A model generated the notes under the pieces. It did not search any database and was not told the origin of the DNA. It saw only the letters and a list, made by a program, of their open reading frames with translations. Shown piece after piece: positions 31,693-39,410 of a stretch of 39,410 bases of DNA. The translations under genes and the position numbers were made by a program. Source of the DNA: Actinomadura montaniterrae (GTDB lineage Bacteria; Actinomycetota; Actinomycetes; Streptosporangiales; Streptosporangiaceae); NCBI RefSeq assembly GCF_008923365.1, contig NZ_WBMR01000078.1:1-39410 (forward strand), read 5' to 3'. Numbering within the stretch: the first letter of the stretch is position 1; the number at the start of each line of letters is the position of its first letter.

Positions 31693-31707
31693 TTGTCCTC
31701 CGGACAA
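31693..31707. promoter_or_regulatory. inverted repeat at the merR ribosome binding site
   Basis: TTGTCC (31693-31698), TCC, GGACAA (31702-31707), ending in the Shine-Dalgarno AAGGAGG of the merR gene. It could be an autoregulatory operator or an RNA stem masking the site. Confidence 0.45.
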
Positions 31708-31718
31708 GGAGGTGCGCG

Positions 31719-32342
31719 GTGCAGATCTCCGAGCTCAGCGATCGCAGCGGCCTGACGGTCCAGACGATCAAGTTCTACATCCGGGAGGGCCTCCTCCCGA
31801 AGGGCTCGGCGGTGAGCGCGACCCGCGCGGAGTACGACCACCGGCACCTGGAGCGGCTGCGGCTGATCAGCGCGCTGCGCGAGGTCGGCGACCTGCCGGT
31901 CGCGGCGATCCAGCGGATCGTCGAGGCGATCGAGGACGAGCGGGTCAGCCTGCACGAGCTGTTCGGCACCGCCCAGTACGCCATCGGCCCGCACGTCGCC
32001 GCGCCGTACGACCCGCACTGGCGCGCCGCGCGGCAGGACGTCGACGCGCTCGTCCGCGAGCTCGGCTGGACGGTCGGCGACCGCTCCCCCGCCCGCGACC
32101 TGCTGGCGCACACCTTCGTCGCGCTGCGCCGGCTCGGCTTCCCGATCACCCTCACCGACCTGCGCCCCTACGTGAAGGCCGCCACGGAGGTCGCCGCCCA
32201 CGAGATCGGCCGGGTGGCCGACGGCGCGCCGCGCGCGCGGACCGTGCACACCCTGCTCGTGTCCACCGTCCTGTACGAGCAGGTCCTGACGGCCCTGCAC
32301 CGGCTGGCCCAGGAGGACGCCTCGGCCCGCCGCTTCGGCTGA
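31719..32342 (+). CDS. MerR-family transcriptional regulator
   Basis: 207 residues from GTG 31719, preceded by AAGGAGG. N-terminal MerR winged helix: ISELSDRSGLTVQTIKFYIREGLLPKG, ATRAEYDHRHLERLRLISALREVGDLPVAAIQRIVEAI (residues 2-75). The rest is a helical effector part without cysteine metal ligands, so not a metal sensor; an organic ligand is likely. It precedes the dehydrogenase-RidA fusion in the same direction; the 93-bp gap has an 8-bp-arm inverted repeat and a third half-site, so it may control that gene. Confidence 0.88.
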   Translation: MQISELSDRSGLTVQTIKFYIREGLLPKGSAVSATRAEYDHRHLERLRLISALREVGDLPVAAIQRIVEAIEDERVSLHELFGTAQYAIGPHVAAPYDPHWRAARQDVDALVRELGWTVGDRSPARDLLAHTFVALRRLGFPITLTDLRPYVKAATEVAAHEIGRVADGAPRARTVHTLLVSTVLYEQVLTALHRLAQEDASARRFG

Positions 32343-32356
32343 CGCCCGGGCCGCGA

Positions 32357-32377
32357 GCCATGCGGGCGGCGCATGGC
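32357..32377. promoter_or_regulatory. candidate MerR operator upstream of fusion gene
   Basis: GCCATGCG (32357-32364), 5-nt centre, CGCATGGC (32370-32377); GCATGGC occurs a third time at 32402-32408, just before a TAGCGT -10-like hexamer (32420-32425) of the next gene. Could alternatively act as a merR terminator. Confidence 0.4.
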
Positions 32378-32435
32378 CGGTCTGCGAAATCTGCGCTGGT
32401 GGCATGGCTCGGCGGCGCCTAGCGTCGGTCGCACC

Positions 32436-33668
32436 ATGACACGAATCGCTTTTCTCGGACTGGGACGCATGGGCGTCCCGATGGCCCGGCGGCTGATCGC
32501 GGCGGGCCACGACGTGGCGGTGTGGAACCGCACCGCGGGCAAGGTCCCGGCGGAACTGGGCGCGGCGCTCGCGGCGTCGCCCGCACAGGCCGCCGCAGGC
32601 CGCGACCTCGTCATCACCATGCTCACCGACGCGGCAGCCGTCGAGGACGTGCTGTTCGGCCAGGACGGCGCAGCGGCGGCGCTGGAGCCCGGAGCCGTGA
32701 TCGCGGACGCGTCGACGATCGGCCCGGACGCCGCGCGCCGCGTCCGCGACCGGCTGCCGGACGGCGTCGGCTACGTCGACGCCCCCGTGGTCGGCAGCAT
32801 CCCGCAGGCGGAGGCGGGCGAGCTGGAGGTGCTGGCGGGCGGCACCGGCGACGACCTCGCCCGCTGCGCCGAAGCGCTGGGGGTGTTCGGACGCGTCCGG
32901 CACGCGGGACCGCCCGGGTCCGGCGCCGCGCTGAAGCTCGTCGCCAACGGGATGCTCGTCGCGAACTTCGCCGTGCTCGGCGAGGCGCTGGCGCTCGCCG
33001 ACAGGCTCGGCCTCGACCGCGACCTCGTGCTGGACGGGCTGTCCCGCACGAGCGCGCAGGCGCGCCGGCTGCGGGACGCGGTCCCCGACGCGGCGCCGCG
33101 TTTCACGGTCGCGCTCGCCGCCAAGGACCTCGGTCTCGCGCTCGACGTCCCGGGCGCGCCCGCAGGGGGCGTCCTCGCCGCCGCGCGCGCACACGCGTCC
33201 GCCGCGCTCGCCGCCGACCTCGGCCCGCACGACCTCATCGCACTCGCAGACCACGTACGAAAGGACTCCCGTATGCGCGTCACGCTCGGCAATCCCGCCA
33301 CCGTCCCGCCGCCGCCGAACCCCTTCTACTCGCACGCGGCGCAGGTGACGGCCGGGCCGATGCTGTACGTGTCGGGGCAGATCGCGCTCACCGAGGACGG
33401 GAAGGTCGACGCGCCCGGCGACATGGCCCGGCAGTCCGAAGTGATCTTCTCCATGCTGGAGCGGATCCTCGCGGCGCACGGGGCCGGGTTCGCGGACGTC
33501 GTCAACGTCCGGACGTTCGTCACCGATCTGGGCCGCGTCGCCGAGTACGGGGCGGTCCGGCGGCGGTTCTTCACCGGCACCGCGCCTACCAGCACGACCG
33601 TCGAGGTCGCCCGGCTGTTCCACCCGGACGCGCTGCTGGAGGTCGAGGTGGTCGCCGCGATCCCCTGA
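32436..33668 (+). CDS. fusion: NAD-binding beta-hydroxyacid dehydrogenase + RidA-family domain
   Basis: 410 residues from ATG 32436 (begins MTRIAFLGLGRMGVPMARR). Residues about 1-280 are a 3-hydroxyisobutyrate-dehydrogenase-type enzyme: GLGRMG dinucleotide motif, DAPVVGSIPQAEAGELEVLAGG, GSGAALKLVANGM with the catalytic Lys. Residues about 281-410 are a YjgF/RidA domain (GNPATVPPPPNPFYSHAAQVTAGPMLYVSGQIAL ... NVRTFVTDL ... VEVARL). No stop separates them, yet AAAGGA sits 7 nt before an in-frame ATG at 33273 (MRVTLGNP), so RidA may also be made alone. The RidA part has PTSTT where active imine deaminases have PARTT, so the key Arg is missing. The ATG lacks a Shine-Dalgarno. Confidence 0.8.
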   Translation: MTRIAFLGLGRMGVPMARRLIAAGHDVAVWNRTAGKVPAELGAALAASPAQAAAGRDLVITMLTDAAAVEDVLFGQDGAAAALEPGAVIADASTIGPDAARRVRDRLPDGVGYVDAPVVGSIPQAEAGELEVLAGGTGDDLARCAEALGVFGRVRHAGPPGSGAALKLVANGMLVANFAVLGEALALADRLGLDRDLVLDGLSRTSAQARRLRDAVPDAAPRFTVALAAKDLGLALDVPGAPAGGVLAAARAHASAALAADLGPHDLIALADHVRKDSRMRVTLGNPATVPPPPNPFYSHAAQVTAGPMLYVSGQIALTEDGKVDAPGDMARQSEVIFSMLERILAAHGAGFADVVNVRTFVTDLGRVAEYGAVRRRFFTGTAPTSTTVEVARLFHPDALLEVEVVAAIP

Positions 33669-33681
33669 CCCGGCCCGGCGG

Positions 33682-34590
33682 CTAACCCAGCTCGGCGGCG
33701 ACGGCCCGCAGGTCGTCCAGGAACGCGGTGACCGCCGGGGACCTGCGGGCGTGCCGCCCGACGGCGGCGCGGACGGCGCGGGTGGGCTGCTCGGGGGCGA
33801 GCGGCCGCAGCACGACATCGGGGCGCGCCGCCGCTGCCGCCGCGAGCGCGGGCACGAGGGTGACGCCGAACCCGCCCGCGACCAGGCCGAGCTTGGAGAT
33901 CCATTCGGCGACGCGCAGCGGGGTGCGCGGCTCGAACCCGGCGGCCTCGCAGCGGGCGCGCAGCGCCGCGACGGCCTCGGGGGCGTCGGCGACGATCCAC
34001 GCGTCGCCGGCCAGGGCGTCCAGCGGGACGCGGCGGCGGGCGGCGAGCGGGTGCCCGGACGGCAGCGCGACGAGCAGCGCGTCGTCCAGCAGCGGGACGA
34101 GGTCGCCGGCGGGCAGCGCGGGGACGGTGTGGGTGCTGACGACGGCGAGGTCGAGGTCGCCGCCGTCCAGCATCGCCAGCAGCCGGTCGGTGGTCCCCTC
34201 GCGCAGCGTGGGGCGCACGCCGGGGTGCCGGGCGCGGAACCGGGCGAGCGCGCGCGGGACCAGCGCCGCGTTCGCGGTGGGGAACGCGCCGAGCCGCAGC
34301 GTCCCGGTGTCGAGGCGGCGCAGCCCCTCCATGGCCTGGACGGTGTCGGCGAGCCGGTCGAGCAGGGCGCGGGCGTGCGGGAGGAGGTGCTCGCCGGCGG
34401 GCGTCGGCCGCACGCCGCGGGCGCCGCGCGCGAACAGCTCGACGCCGCAGGCGTCCTCCAGCGCGGCGATCTGGCGGGACACCGCCGACTGGGTGTAGCC
34501 GCCCGCCGCGGCGGCCGCGGTGAACGAGCCGAGGTCGGCGACGGCGACGAAGGTCCGCAGCAGCAGCGGGTCGAGCGATTCGGCGCGCAT
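33682..34590 (-). CDS. LysR-family transcriptional regulator
   Basis: 302 residues. N-terminal helix-turn-helix LLLRTFVAVADLGSFTAAAAAGGYTQSAVSRQIAALEDACGVELFARG (about 9-56), followed by the periplasmic-binding-like effector domain (TLRLGAFPTANAALVPRALARFRARHPGV, DLDLAVVST). Convergent with the dehydrogenase-RidA gene and divergent from the SAM hydrolase/ABC transporter operon, with 93 bp between; as LysR proteins usually control the divergent neighbour, that operon is the likely target. Confidence 0.92.
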   Translation of the reverse strand: MRAESLDPLLLRTFVAVADLGSFTAAAAAGGYTQSAVSRQIAALEDACGVELFARGARGVRPTPAGEHLLPHARALLDRLADTVQAMEGLRRLDTGTLRLGAFPTANAALVPRALARFRARHPGVRPTLREGTTDRLLAMLDGGDLDLAVVSTHTVPALPAGDLVPLLDDALLVALPSGHPLAARRRVPLDALAGDAWIVADAPEAVAALRARCEAAGFEPRTPLRVAEWISKLGLVAGGFGVTLVPALAAAAAARPDVVLRPLAPEQPTRAVRAAVGRHARRSPAVTAFLDDLRAVAAELG

Positions 34591-34609
34591 CCCCGGAGGT
34601 TAGCGCCGG

Positions 34610-34637
34610 TTCGGTCACGAGATCGGCTTGGTAGGCT
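34610..34637 (+). promoter_or_regulatory. promoter of SAM hydrolase/ABC operon
   Basis: TTCGGT (34610-34615), 16-nt spacer, TAGGCT (34632-34637), in the gap divergent to the LysR gene, about 45 nt before ATG 34684. Confidence 0.45.
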
Positions 34638-34683
34638 GCTGCTCTCTCCTCTCGCATCCCCGCAGGTCCCACCGAGGTCGCCC

Positions 34684-35526
34684 ATGTCCGGAAGCCGCCC
34701 GTTCGTCAGCATCGCCACGGACTTCGGGGCCGCCTACACCTCGATCTGCGCCGGCGTCGTGTACACGATCGCGCCCGGCGCGAACGTGCTGGTGCTCAGC
34801 GACGAGATCACCCCGTTCGACGTGGTGGAGGGCGCGATGCTGCTGCGGCAGGCGCTGCCGTACCTGCCGGTGGGCGTGCACCTCGGCATCGTCGACCCGG
34901 GGGTCGGGACGCCGCGGCGTCCGGTGGCGGTCGAGACGGGGCGCGGCGACGTGCTGGTCGGCCCGGACAACGGGCTGCTGGCCCCGGCGGCGGACGTGCT
35001 CGGCGGGATCGTCCGCGCGCACGTCCTGGAGAACCCGGCGTACCGGCTGCCGGAGGTCTCGACGTCGTTCCACGGGCGGGACGTCTTCTCCCCCGCCGCC
35101 GCGCACGTCGCGGCGGGGGTGGACGTCGCCGACCTCGGCGCGCCGGTCGAGCCGCTGCCGCTGGGCCTGCCGTCACCGGTCGTCGGCGACGGCGAGCTGA
35201 GCGTCCCCGTGCTGTACACCGACCGGTTCGGCAGCCTGGTGCTGGGCGCGGAGCGCGACGACCTCGCCGCCGCGTTCGGCGCGCTGGAGCCGGGCACCCC
35301 GCTCGACGTCGAATGGAGCGTTCCAGACGGGACGTCCCGCACCGCCCGCGTCCCGTTCGAGCGGACCTTCGGCAGCGTCGCCCCCGGCGAGCCGCTGCTG
35401 TGGATCGACTCCTCGGGCTGGCTCGGCCTCGGCGTCAACCAGGGCCGCGCCGCGGACGTCCTCGGTCTGGCCGGCGCGCGCACCGTCGCCCTGCGCGCCA
35501 CCGGGCGCACCACCCCGCATTCTTGA
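34684..35526 (+). CDS. SAM hydrolase / SAM hydroxide adenosyltransferase (DUF62)
   Basis: 280 residues from ATG 34684 with GAGG upstream. Members of this family (relatives of fluorinase and chlorinase) use water to split S-adenosylmethionine into adenosine and methionine. Blocks: SIATDFGAAY, LGIVDPGVGTPRRPVAVE, VGPDNGLLAP, STSFHGRDVFSPAAAHVA, VLYTDRFGSLVLG, with the Asp/Arg/His of the hydrolase type. It lacks the loop of the halogenases as far as can be judged. First gene of an operon with an amino-acid ABC transporter 32 nt downstream. Confidence 0.88.
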   Translation: MSGSRPFVSIATDFGAAYTSICAGVVYTIAPGANVLVLSDEITPFDVVEGAMLLRQALPYLPVGVHLGIVDPGVGTPRRPVAVETGRGDVLVGPDNGLLAPAADVLGGIVRAHVLENPAYRLPEVSTSFHGRDVFSPAAAHVAAGVDVADLGAPVEPLPLGLPSPVVGDGELSVPVLYTDRFGSLVLGAERDDLAAAFGALEPGTPLDVEWSVPDGTSRTARVPFERTFGSVAPGEPLLWIDSSGWLGLGVNQGRAADVLGLAGARTVALRATGRTTPHS

Positions 35527-35558
35527 TCACGCAACACCGCACCGCTGGAGGCACCCCC

Positions 35559-36434
35559 GTGACCCGCCGCCCCCTCGTGGCCGCCCTGACCGGCGTCGCC
35601 GCGCTCACCCTCGCCGTCACCGCCTGCGCCCCGCAGGACGACGGCGGCTCCGACGCCTCGGCGAGCAAGAGCCCCGCCTCCTGCACCAAGGACACGCTGC
35701 CGTTGAAGACGCCCGGCAAGCTGACGGTCGCGACCGACAAGCCGGCGTTCGAGCCCTGGTTCAAGGACGACGCCCCGTCCAACGGGCAGGGCTTCGAGAG
35801 CGCCGTCGCGTACGCGGTCGCCGGCAAGCTCGGCTTCACCAAGGACCAGGTCACCTGGACGACGCAGTCGTTCGAGTCGTCCTACGCGCCCGGCCCGAAG
35901 AACTTCGACTTCGACATCAACCAGATCTCCGCCACCCCCGCCCGCGAGAAGGCGGTGACGTTCAGCGACGGCTACTACGACGTGCAGCAGGGCGTCGTGG
36001 CGCTCAAGAACGGCAAGTTCGCGAACGCGGCGGGCATCGCTGACCTGAAGAAGGCCCGCATCGCCGTCCAGGTCGGCACGACCGCGCTCCAGGCCGTGCA
36101 GAACCAGATCAAGCCGGACAGCCAGCCGAAGATCTTCAACACCCAGATCGACGCGGTGAACGCGCTGAAGAACAAGCAGGTCGACCTGCTGCTGGTCGAC
36201 CTGCCGACCGCGTTCTACGTCACCGCCGCCCAGATCGACGGCTCGAAGATCGTCGGCCAGCTGCCGCAGACCGAGGGCGGCAGCACCGAGCACTTCGGGC
36301 TGCTGATGGAGAAGGGCAGCAAGCTGGTGGGCTGCCTGAACCAGGCGATCGGGCAGCTGAAGTCGTCCGGCGAGCTGGCCAAGATCCAGCAGCAATGGCT
36401 GACGTCGTCGGCCGGCGCGCCCGTCCTGAAGTGA
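35559..36434 (+). CDS. ABC transporter substrate-binding lipoprotein (polar amino acids)
   Basis: 291 residues from GTG 35559 with TGGAGG upstream. Lipoprotein signal with lipobox AVTAC; family-3 solute-binding fold: PGKLTVATDKPAFEPWF, GFESAVAYAVAGKLGF, FDFDINQISATPAREKAVTFSDGYYDVQQGVVALK, ADLKKARIAVQVGTTALQAV, NKQVDLLLVDLPTAFYVTA, FGLLMEKGSKLVGCLNQAIGQLKSSGELAKIQQQW. Binds an amino acid outside the membrane for the permease and ATPase that follow with 4-nt overlaps. The exact ligand cannot be read; the link with SAM hydrolase makes methionine or a related compound worth testing. Confidence 0.92.
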   Translation: MTRRPLVAALTGVAALTLAVTACAPQDDGGSDASASKSPASCTKDTLPLKTPGKLTVATDKPAFEPWFKDDAPSNGQGFESAVAYAVAGKLGFTKDQVTWTTQSFESSYAPGPKNFDFDINQISATPAREKAVTFSDGYYDVQQGVVALKNGKFANAAGIADLKKARIAVQVGTTALQAVQNQIKPDSQPKIFNTQIDAVNALKNKQVDLLLVDLPTAFYVTAAQIDGSKIVGQLPQTEGGSTEHFGLLMEKGSKLVGCLNQAIGQLKSSGELAKIQQQWLTSSAGAPVLK

Positions 36435-37327
36435 CCCAGCGTGGTGATCGGGCGATGACCGCGCGGGCGGGCGGCGAGGCCGCCTGGGTCAAGAGCGAGC
36501 GGCAGCTGGACCGGGAGCGGCGCCGCCGGCGCGCCGGCGTCCGGTCCGGCTCGGTCGCCGCCGCGTCGACCGTGCTGTGCGCCGCGGTCGTCGTCGCCGT
36601 GGTGGTGACGTCGCCCGGCTGGCCGCGCGTACACGAGACGTTCTTCAACTGGGGCGAGTTCACGAACGCGTTCCCGGACGTGCTGCGCGGCTTCTGGCTG
36701 AACGTGCGGATCTTCCTGATCGCCGAGCCGGTGATCCTGGTGCTCGGCCTGCTGGTGGCGCTCGCGCGCGGGCTGCGCAACCCGCTGTTCTTCCCGCTGC
36801 GGGCGCTGGCCGTCGCCTACACCGACGTGTTCCGGGGCATCCCGACGATCCTGCTGGTGTACCTGGTCGGGTTCGGGCTGCCCGCCCTGCGTCTGCAGGG
36901 GATCCCGGACAGCCCGGCCGTGCTCGGCGGGTTCGCGCTCGTGCTGTCGTACGGCGCGTACGTCGCGGAGGTGTTCCGCGCGGGCATCGACTCGATCCAT
37001 CCGAGCCAGCGCGCGGCGGCCCGGTCGCTCGGGCTCAGCAAGGCGCAGAGCCTGCGGTTCGTGGTGCTGCCGCAGGCGGTGCGGCGCGTCGTCCCGCCGC
37101 TGCTGAACGACTTCGCCTCGCTGCAGAAGGACACCGCGCTCGTCGCGGTGCTCGGACCGCTGGAGGCGCTGCGGCAGGCGCAGATCCACTCGGCGACCAA
37201 CTTCAACTACACGCCCTACCTGGCCACGGCGGTGCTGTTCGTCGCGCTGACGGTGCCGATGGCCCGGTTCACCGACCACCTCGCGGCGCGCGCCGAGCGC
37301 CGCCGCGCCCCCGGAGGCGGCACATGA
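36431..37327 (+). CDS. amino acid ABC transporter permease
   Basis: 298 residues if begun at GTG 36431, whose GTGA overlaps the previous stop; ATG 36455 (MTARAGG) is an alternative start. HisMQ-type permease: several membrane helices (AAASTVLCAAVVVAVVVTS, IFLIAEPVILVLGLLVALA, GGFALVLSYGAYVAEVFRAG), and the ATPase-contact EAA loop EVFRAGIDSIHPSQRAAARSLGLSKAQSLRFVVLPQA. Only one permease gene is present, so it would act as a homodimer. Confidence 0.9.
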   Translation: MTQRGDRAMTARAGGEAAWVKSERQLDRERRRRRAGVRSGSVAAASTVLCAAVVVAVVVTSPGWPRVHETFFNWGEFTNAFPDVLRGFWLNVRIFLIAEPVILVLGLLVALARGLRNPLFFPLRALAVAYTDVFRGIPTILLVYLVGFGLPALRLQGIPDSPAVLGGFALVLSYGAYVAEVFRAGIDSIHPSQRAAARSLGLSKAQSLRFVVLPQAVRRVVPPLLNDFASLQKDTALVAVLGPLEALRQAQIHSATNFNYTPYLATAVLFVALTVPMARFTDHLAARAERRRAPGGGT

Positions 37328-38073
37328 GCGGTCCGCTGCTGCGCGTCGAAGGCGTCTGGAAGACCTACCACGCGCATCCGGTGCTGCGCGGCGTCGACCT
37401 GGACGTCGCGCCGCACGAGGTCGTCTGCCTCATCGGCGCGTCCGGGTCGGGCAAGTCGACGCTGCTGCGGTGCGTGAACGTGCTGGAGACGGTGGACGAC
37501 GGCGCGATCTTCCTGGAGGGCGACGACATCACCGACCCGGACGCCGACCCCGACGAGGTCCGCAAGCGGATCGGGATGGTGTTCCAGTCCTACAACCTGT
37601 TCCCGCACATGTCGGTGCTGGACAACATCACGCTCGCGCCGGTCCGCGTCCACAAGCGGTCGAAGGCGGAGGCGACGGAGCAGGCGCACGAGCTGCTGAA
37701 GCGGTTCGGGCTGGCGGACAAGGCCGGCGAGTACCCGGACCGGCTGTCGGGCGGGCAGCAGCAGCGCGTCGCGATCATCCGGGCGATGGCGACCCGGCCG
37801 AGCCTGCTGCTGCTGGACGAGGTGACGTCCGCGCTGGATCCGGAGCTGGTCACCGAGGTGATGGGGATCATCCGGGAGCTGAAGGAGTCCGGGATGACGA
37901 TGGTCCTCGCGACGCACGAGATGGGCTTCGCCCGCGACATCGCCGACACGGTCTGCTTCCTGTCCGACGGCGTGCTGCTGGAGCGCGGCCCCGCCGCGCA
38001 GATCTTCGAGGACCCCGCCGAGCCGCGCACCCGCGAGTTCCTGCGCCGCGTCCTCGAATCCCGCCGGCTCTAG
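37324..38073 (+). CDS. amino acid ABC transporter ATP-binding protein
   Basis: 249 residues from ATG 37324, overlapping the permease stop as ATGA. Walker A GASGSGKST, Q-loop VFQSYNLFPHMSVLDN, signature LSGGQQQRVAIIRA, Walker B LLLLDEVTSALDPE, H-loop LATHEMGFA. GlnQ/HisP type, drives uptake by the two proteins encoded upstream. All motifs intact. Confidence 0.95.
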   Translation: MSGPLLRVEGVWKTYHAHPVLRGVDLDVAPHEVVCLIGASGSGKSTLLRCVNVLETVDDGAIFLEGDDITDPDADPDEVRKRIGMVFQSYNLFPHMSVLDNITLAPVRVHKRSKAEATEQAHELLKRFGLADKAGEYPDRLSGGQQQRVAIIRAMATRPSLLLLDEVTSALDPELVTEVMGIIRELKESGMTMVLATHEMGFARDIADTVCFLSDGVLLERGPAAQIFEDPAEPRTREFLRRVLESRRL

Positions 38074-38083
38074 GCTGGGCGCC

Positions 38084-38482
38084 GTGGCGGATCTCGACGT
38101 GGTGGCGTGGGTGCGGGTGGTGGACGGTCGGCTGCTGGCCGTCCGGTCGCGGGGCCGCGACCTGCTGTACCTGCCCGGCGGCAAGCGGGAGCCGGGCGAG
38201 GACGACTGGGCGGCGCTGTCCCGGGAGGTGCGGGAGGAGCTGGGCGTCGAGCTGGACCGGGCGTCGTTCCGCGAGCTGGGCGTGGTCCGCGCGCCGGCGC
38301 ACGACCAGCCGGACTACACGCACGCGCGGATGGCGTGCTTCACCGCGTCCTGCCACGGCGCGGTCGCGGCGTCCGGCGAGGTGGACGCGTACTTCTACCT
38401 CGATGCGTCCGACCGGCAGCTGCTCGCGCCGGCGGCCCGGTCGGCGCTCGACCTGGCATTGGCCCACGGCCTGCTTCACTGA
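38084..38482 (+). CDS. Nudix hydrolase
   Basis: 132 residues from GTG 38084, 10 nt after the ATPase stop. The Nudix box is complete: G-KREPG-E, then REVREELGV (GX5EX7REUXEEXGU), residues about 35-57. Preceded by YLPGGK. Members cleave nucleoside diphosphates linked to other moieties. Substrate unknown. The close spacing suggests read-through from the ABC operon, but no Shine-Dalgarno is visible. Confidence 0.9.
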   Translation: MADLDVVAWVRVVDGRLLAVRSRGRDLLYLPGGKREPGEDDWAALSREVREELGVELDRASFRELGVVRAPAHDQPDYTHARMACFTASCHGAVAASGEVDAYFYLDASDRQLLAPAARSALDLALAHGLLH

Positions 38483-38570
38483 GCGTCCTTCCGGATTACA
38501 CCAATTTGCCGGATAGACCCGGTTAGGATGCCCCCTGGATCCGAGATCTCTTCACTTTCCGGGGAACCGC

Positions 38571-39410
38571 ATGGCGCACGTGCACCATTTCTCCTACGGG
38601 CCGCTCACGCCCGTCTCCGCGTACGTGATGTCCTTCGTCGGCTCCTTCCTCGGGCTCCTGTGCATGACCCGCGCCCGCGCGTCCACCGGGCGGTCGCGCG
38701 CGTCCTGGCTGTCGCTCGCCGCGCTGGCGATCGGCGGCACCGGGATCTGGGTGATGCACTTCATCGCGATGCTGGGCTTCAGCGTCTCGGGCATGCCGAT
38801 CCGCTACAACGTGCCGGTCACGCTGCTGAGCTGCCTCACCGCCGTGGTGGTCGTCGCGGTCGGGCTGTTCATCCTCGGCTTCGGCGGGTCCGGACCCGGC
38901 GTGATCGTCACCGGCGGCCTGGTCATGGGGATCGGCGTGGTGAGCATGCACTACTCCGGGATGGCCGCGATGAACATGTCCGGCGACATCGGGTACCAGC
39001 CCGCCCTGGTCGCGCTGTCGGTGGTCATCGCCGTCGTCGCGGCCACCGCCGCGCTGTGGTTCTGCGTGCGCGTGAAGGGCCTGTGGGCGACGTGCGGGGC
39101 CGCGCTCATCATGGGCGTCGCCGTGACCGGCATGCACTACACCGGCATGGCGGCCATGCGGATCACCATGGATCCGGCCATGCCCGCCCCGAGCGGCGCC
39201 ACCGCGTCCGACTTCCTGATCCCGCTGATCGGCGGGATCGCGGTGGTGTCGATCACGCTGCTGATCATCATCGCGATGGCGCCGAGCGAGGACGAGATCC
39301 GGGCCGACGCGGAGTTCCAGCAGCGCATCGCGGCGCGGCAGGCGGAGGCCGCGGCGCCCGGCGCGCCCGCGACGCCCGGCGCGCCGGAGGCGTCCCGCAC
39401 GCGGCCCCCG
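38571..39410 (+). CDS. MHYT-domain membrane sensor (partial, runs off window)
   Basis: 280 codons from ATG 38571, no stop before the window end. Seven predicted membrane helices of an MHYT domain: motif copies MHFIAM, MHYSGM, MHYTGM near residues 64, 127 and 190, the Met/His residues of which are proposed to bind copper and to sense oxygen, CO or NO. The last about 40 residues form a charged, Ala/Pro-rich cytoplasmic tail (SEDEIRADAEFQQRIAARQAE). No GGDEF/EAL or kinase domain appears in the visible part. GGGGAA upstream is a weak ribosome site. The 88-bp gap before it holds a TAGGAT -10-like hexamer at 38524-38529. Confidence 0.88.
   Translation, partial: MAHVHHFSYGPLTPVSAYVMSFVGSFLGLLCMTRARASTGRSRASWLSLAALAIGGTGIWVMHFIAMLGFSVSGMPIRYNVPVTLLSCLTAVVVVAVGLFILGFGGSGPGVIVTGGLVMGIGVVSMHYSGMAAMNMSGDIGYQPALVALSVVIAVVAATAALWFCVRVKGLWATCGAALIMGVAVTGMHYTGMAAMRITMDPAMPAPSGATASDFLIPLIGGIAVVSITLLIIIAMAPSEDEIRADAEFQQRIAARQAEAAAPGAPATPGAPEASRTRPP

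Noticed and set aside
27640..31707. Upstream extension of the leuC frame and the shadow of the beta-glucosidase
   Set aside because: The frame stays open through GC bias. LeuC homology starts at 27639 with a ribosome site; beyond it lie the divergent IclR and GH3 genes.
31359..34718. Minus-strand ORF of 1119 codons
   Set aside because: It covers merR, the fusion gene and LysR in a wrong frame, with Arg/Pro-rich shadow composition.
35521..35560. SAM or other riboswitch before the ABC transporter genes
   Set aside because: The gap is only 32 nt and carries nothing beyond the ribosome binding site.

Overview
The window is very GC-rich (about 73% by eye), with short intergenic gaps, GTG starts and ATGA/GTGA gene overlaps. 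It reads as chromosome of a high-GC actinomycete. The block recG / DAK2 protein / rpmB / thiD / thiL / DUF3515 / ddl / gpsA / plsC / cofC / HU / leuD / leuC / IclR regulator is the arrangement known from Streptomyces and Mycobacterium. Several genes (CBM2-like membrane protein, PF10118 protein, GH3 beta-glucosidase, hopanoid methylase-like protein) would fit a Streptosporangiales/Thermomonosporaceae member such as Actinomadura, but the genus is an inference.

Layout. (1) 1-8.8 kb: HEAT-repeat protein preceded by a small attenuator-type leader peptide, then recG and a DAK2/FakA-like protein, all on the minus strand; rpmB diverges; then thiD, a membrane protein with a carbohydrate-binding-like fold, and thiL (minus); a stand-alone Lrp ligand-binding domain protein and a DUF3515 lipoprotein (plus). 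(2) 9.2-20.5 kb: accessory genes that seem to be inserted between DUF3515 and ddl, which are neighbours in related genomes: a TetR regulator, a B12-binding radical SAM protein resembling hopanoid C-3 methylase HpnR, a minus-strand unit made of a 24-residue peptide gene plus three aberrant tRNA genes, a Ser/Thr kinase, a PF10118 di-iron-like protein with a ferredoxin reductase, an MFS transporter, an SDR dehydrogenase, a shortened acetamidase/formamidase, and a secreted beta-propeller lipoprotein. The same TCTGGACA-NN-TGTCCAGA operator appears at the TetR gene and at the SDR promoter, which links parts of this region. (3) 20.5-28.5 kb: conserved core again: ddl, gpsA, plsC, cofC/fbiD, a small OB-fold-like protein, HU, leuDC and a divergent leaderless IclR regulator (ndgR-like). 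(4) 28.5-39.4 kb: TetR with a divergent GH3 beta-glucosidase sharing a perfect 16-bp palindrome; MerR; an in-frame fusion of a 3-hydroxyisobutyrate-dehydrogenase-like enzyme with a RidA-like domain; LysR; an operon of SAM hydrolase (DUF62) and a polar amino-acid ABC transporter (binding protein, permease, ATPase); Nudix; and an MHYT sensor cut by the window end.

The most unusual parts are the peptide-plus-aberrant-tRNA unit at 11502-11880 and the leader peptide with hairpin at 920-1066.
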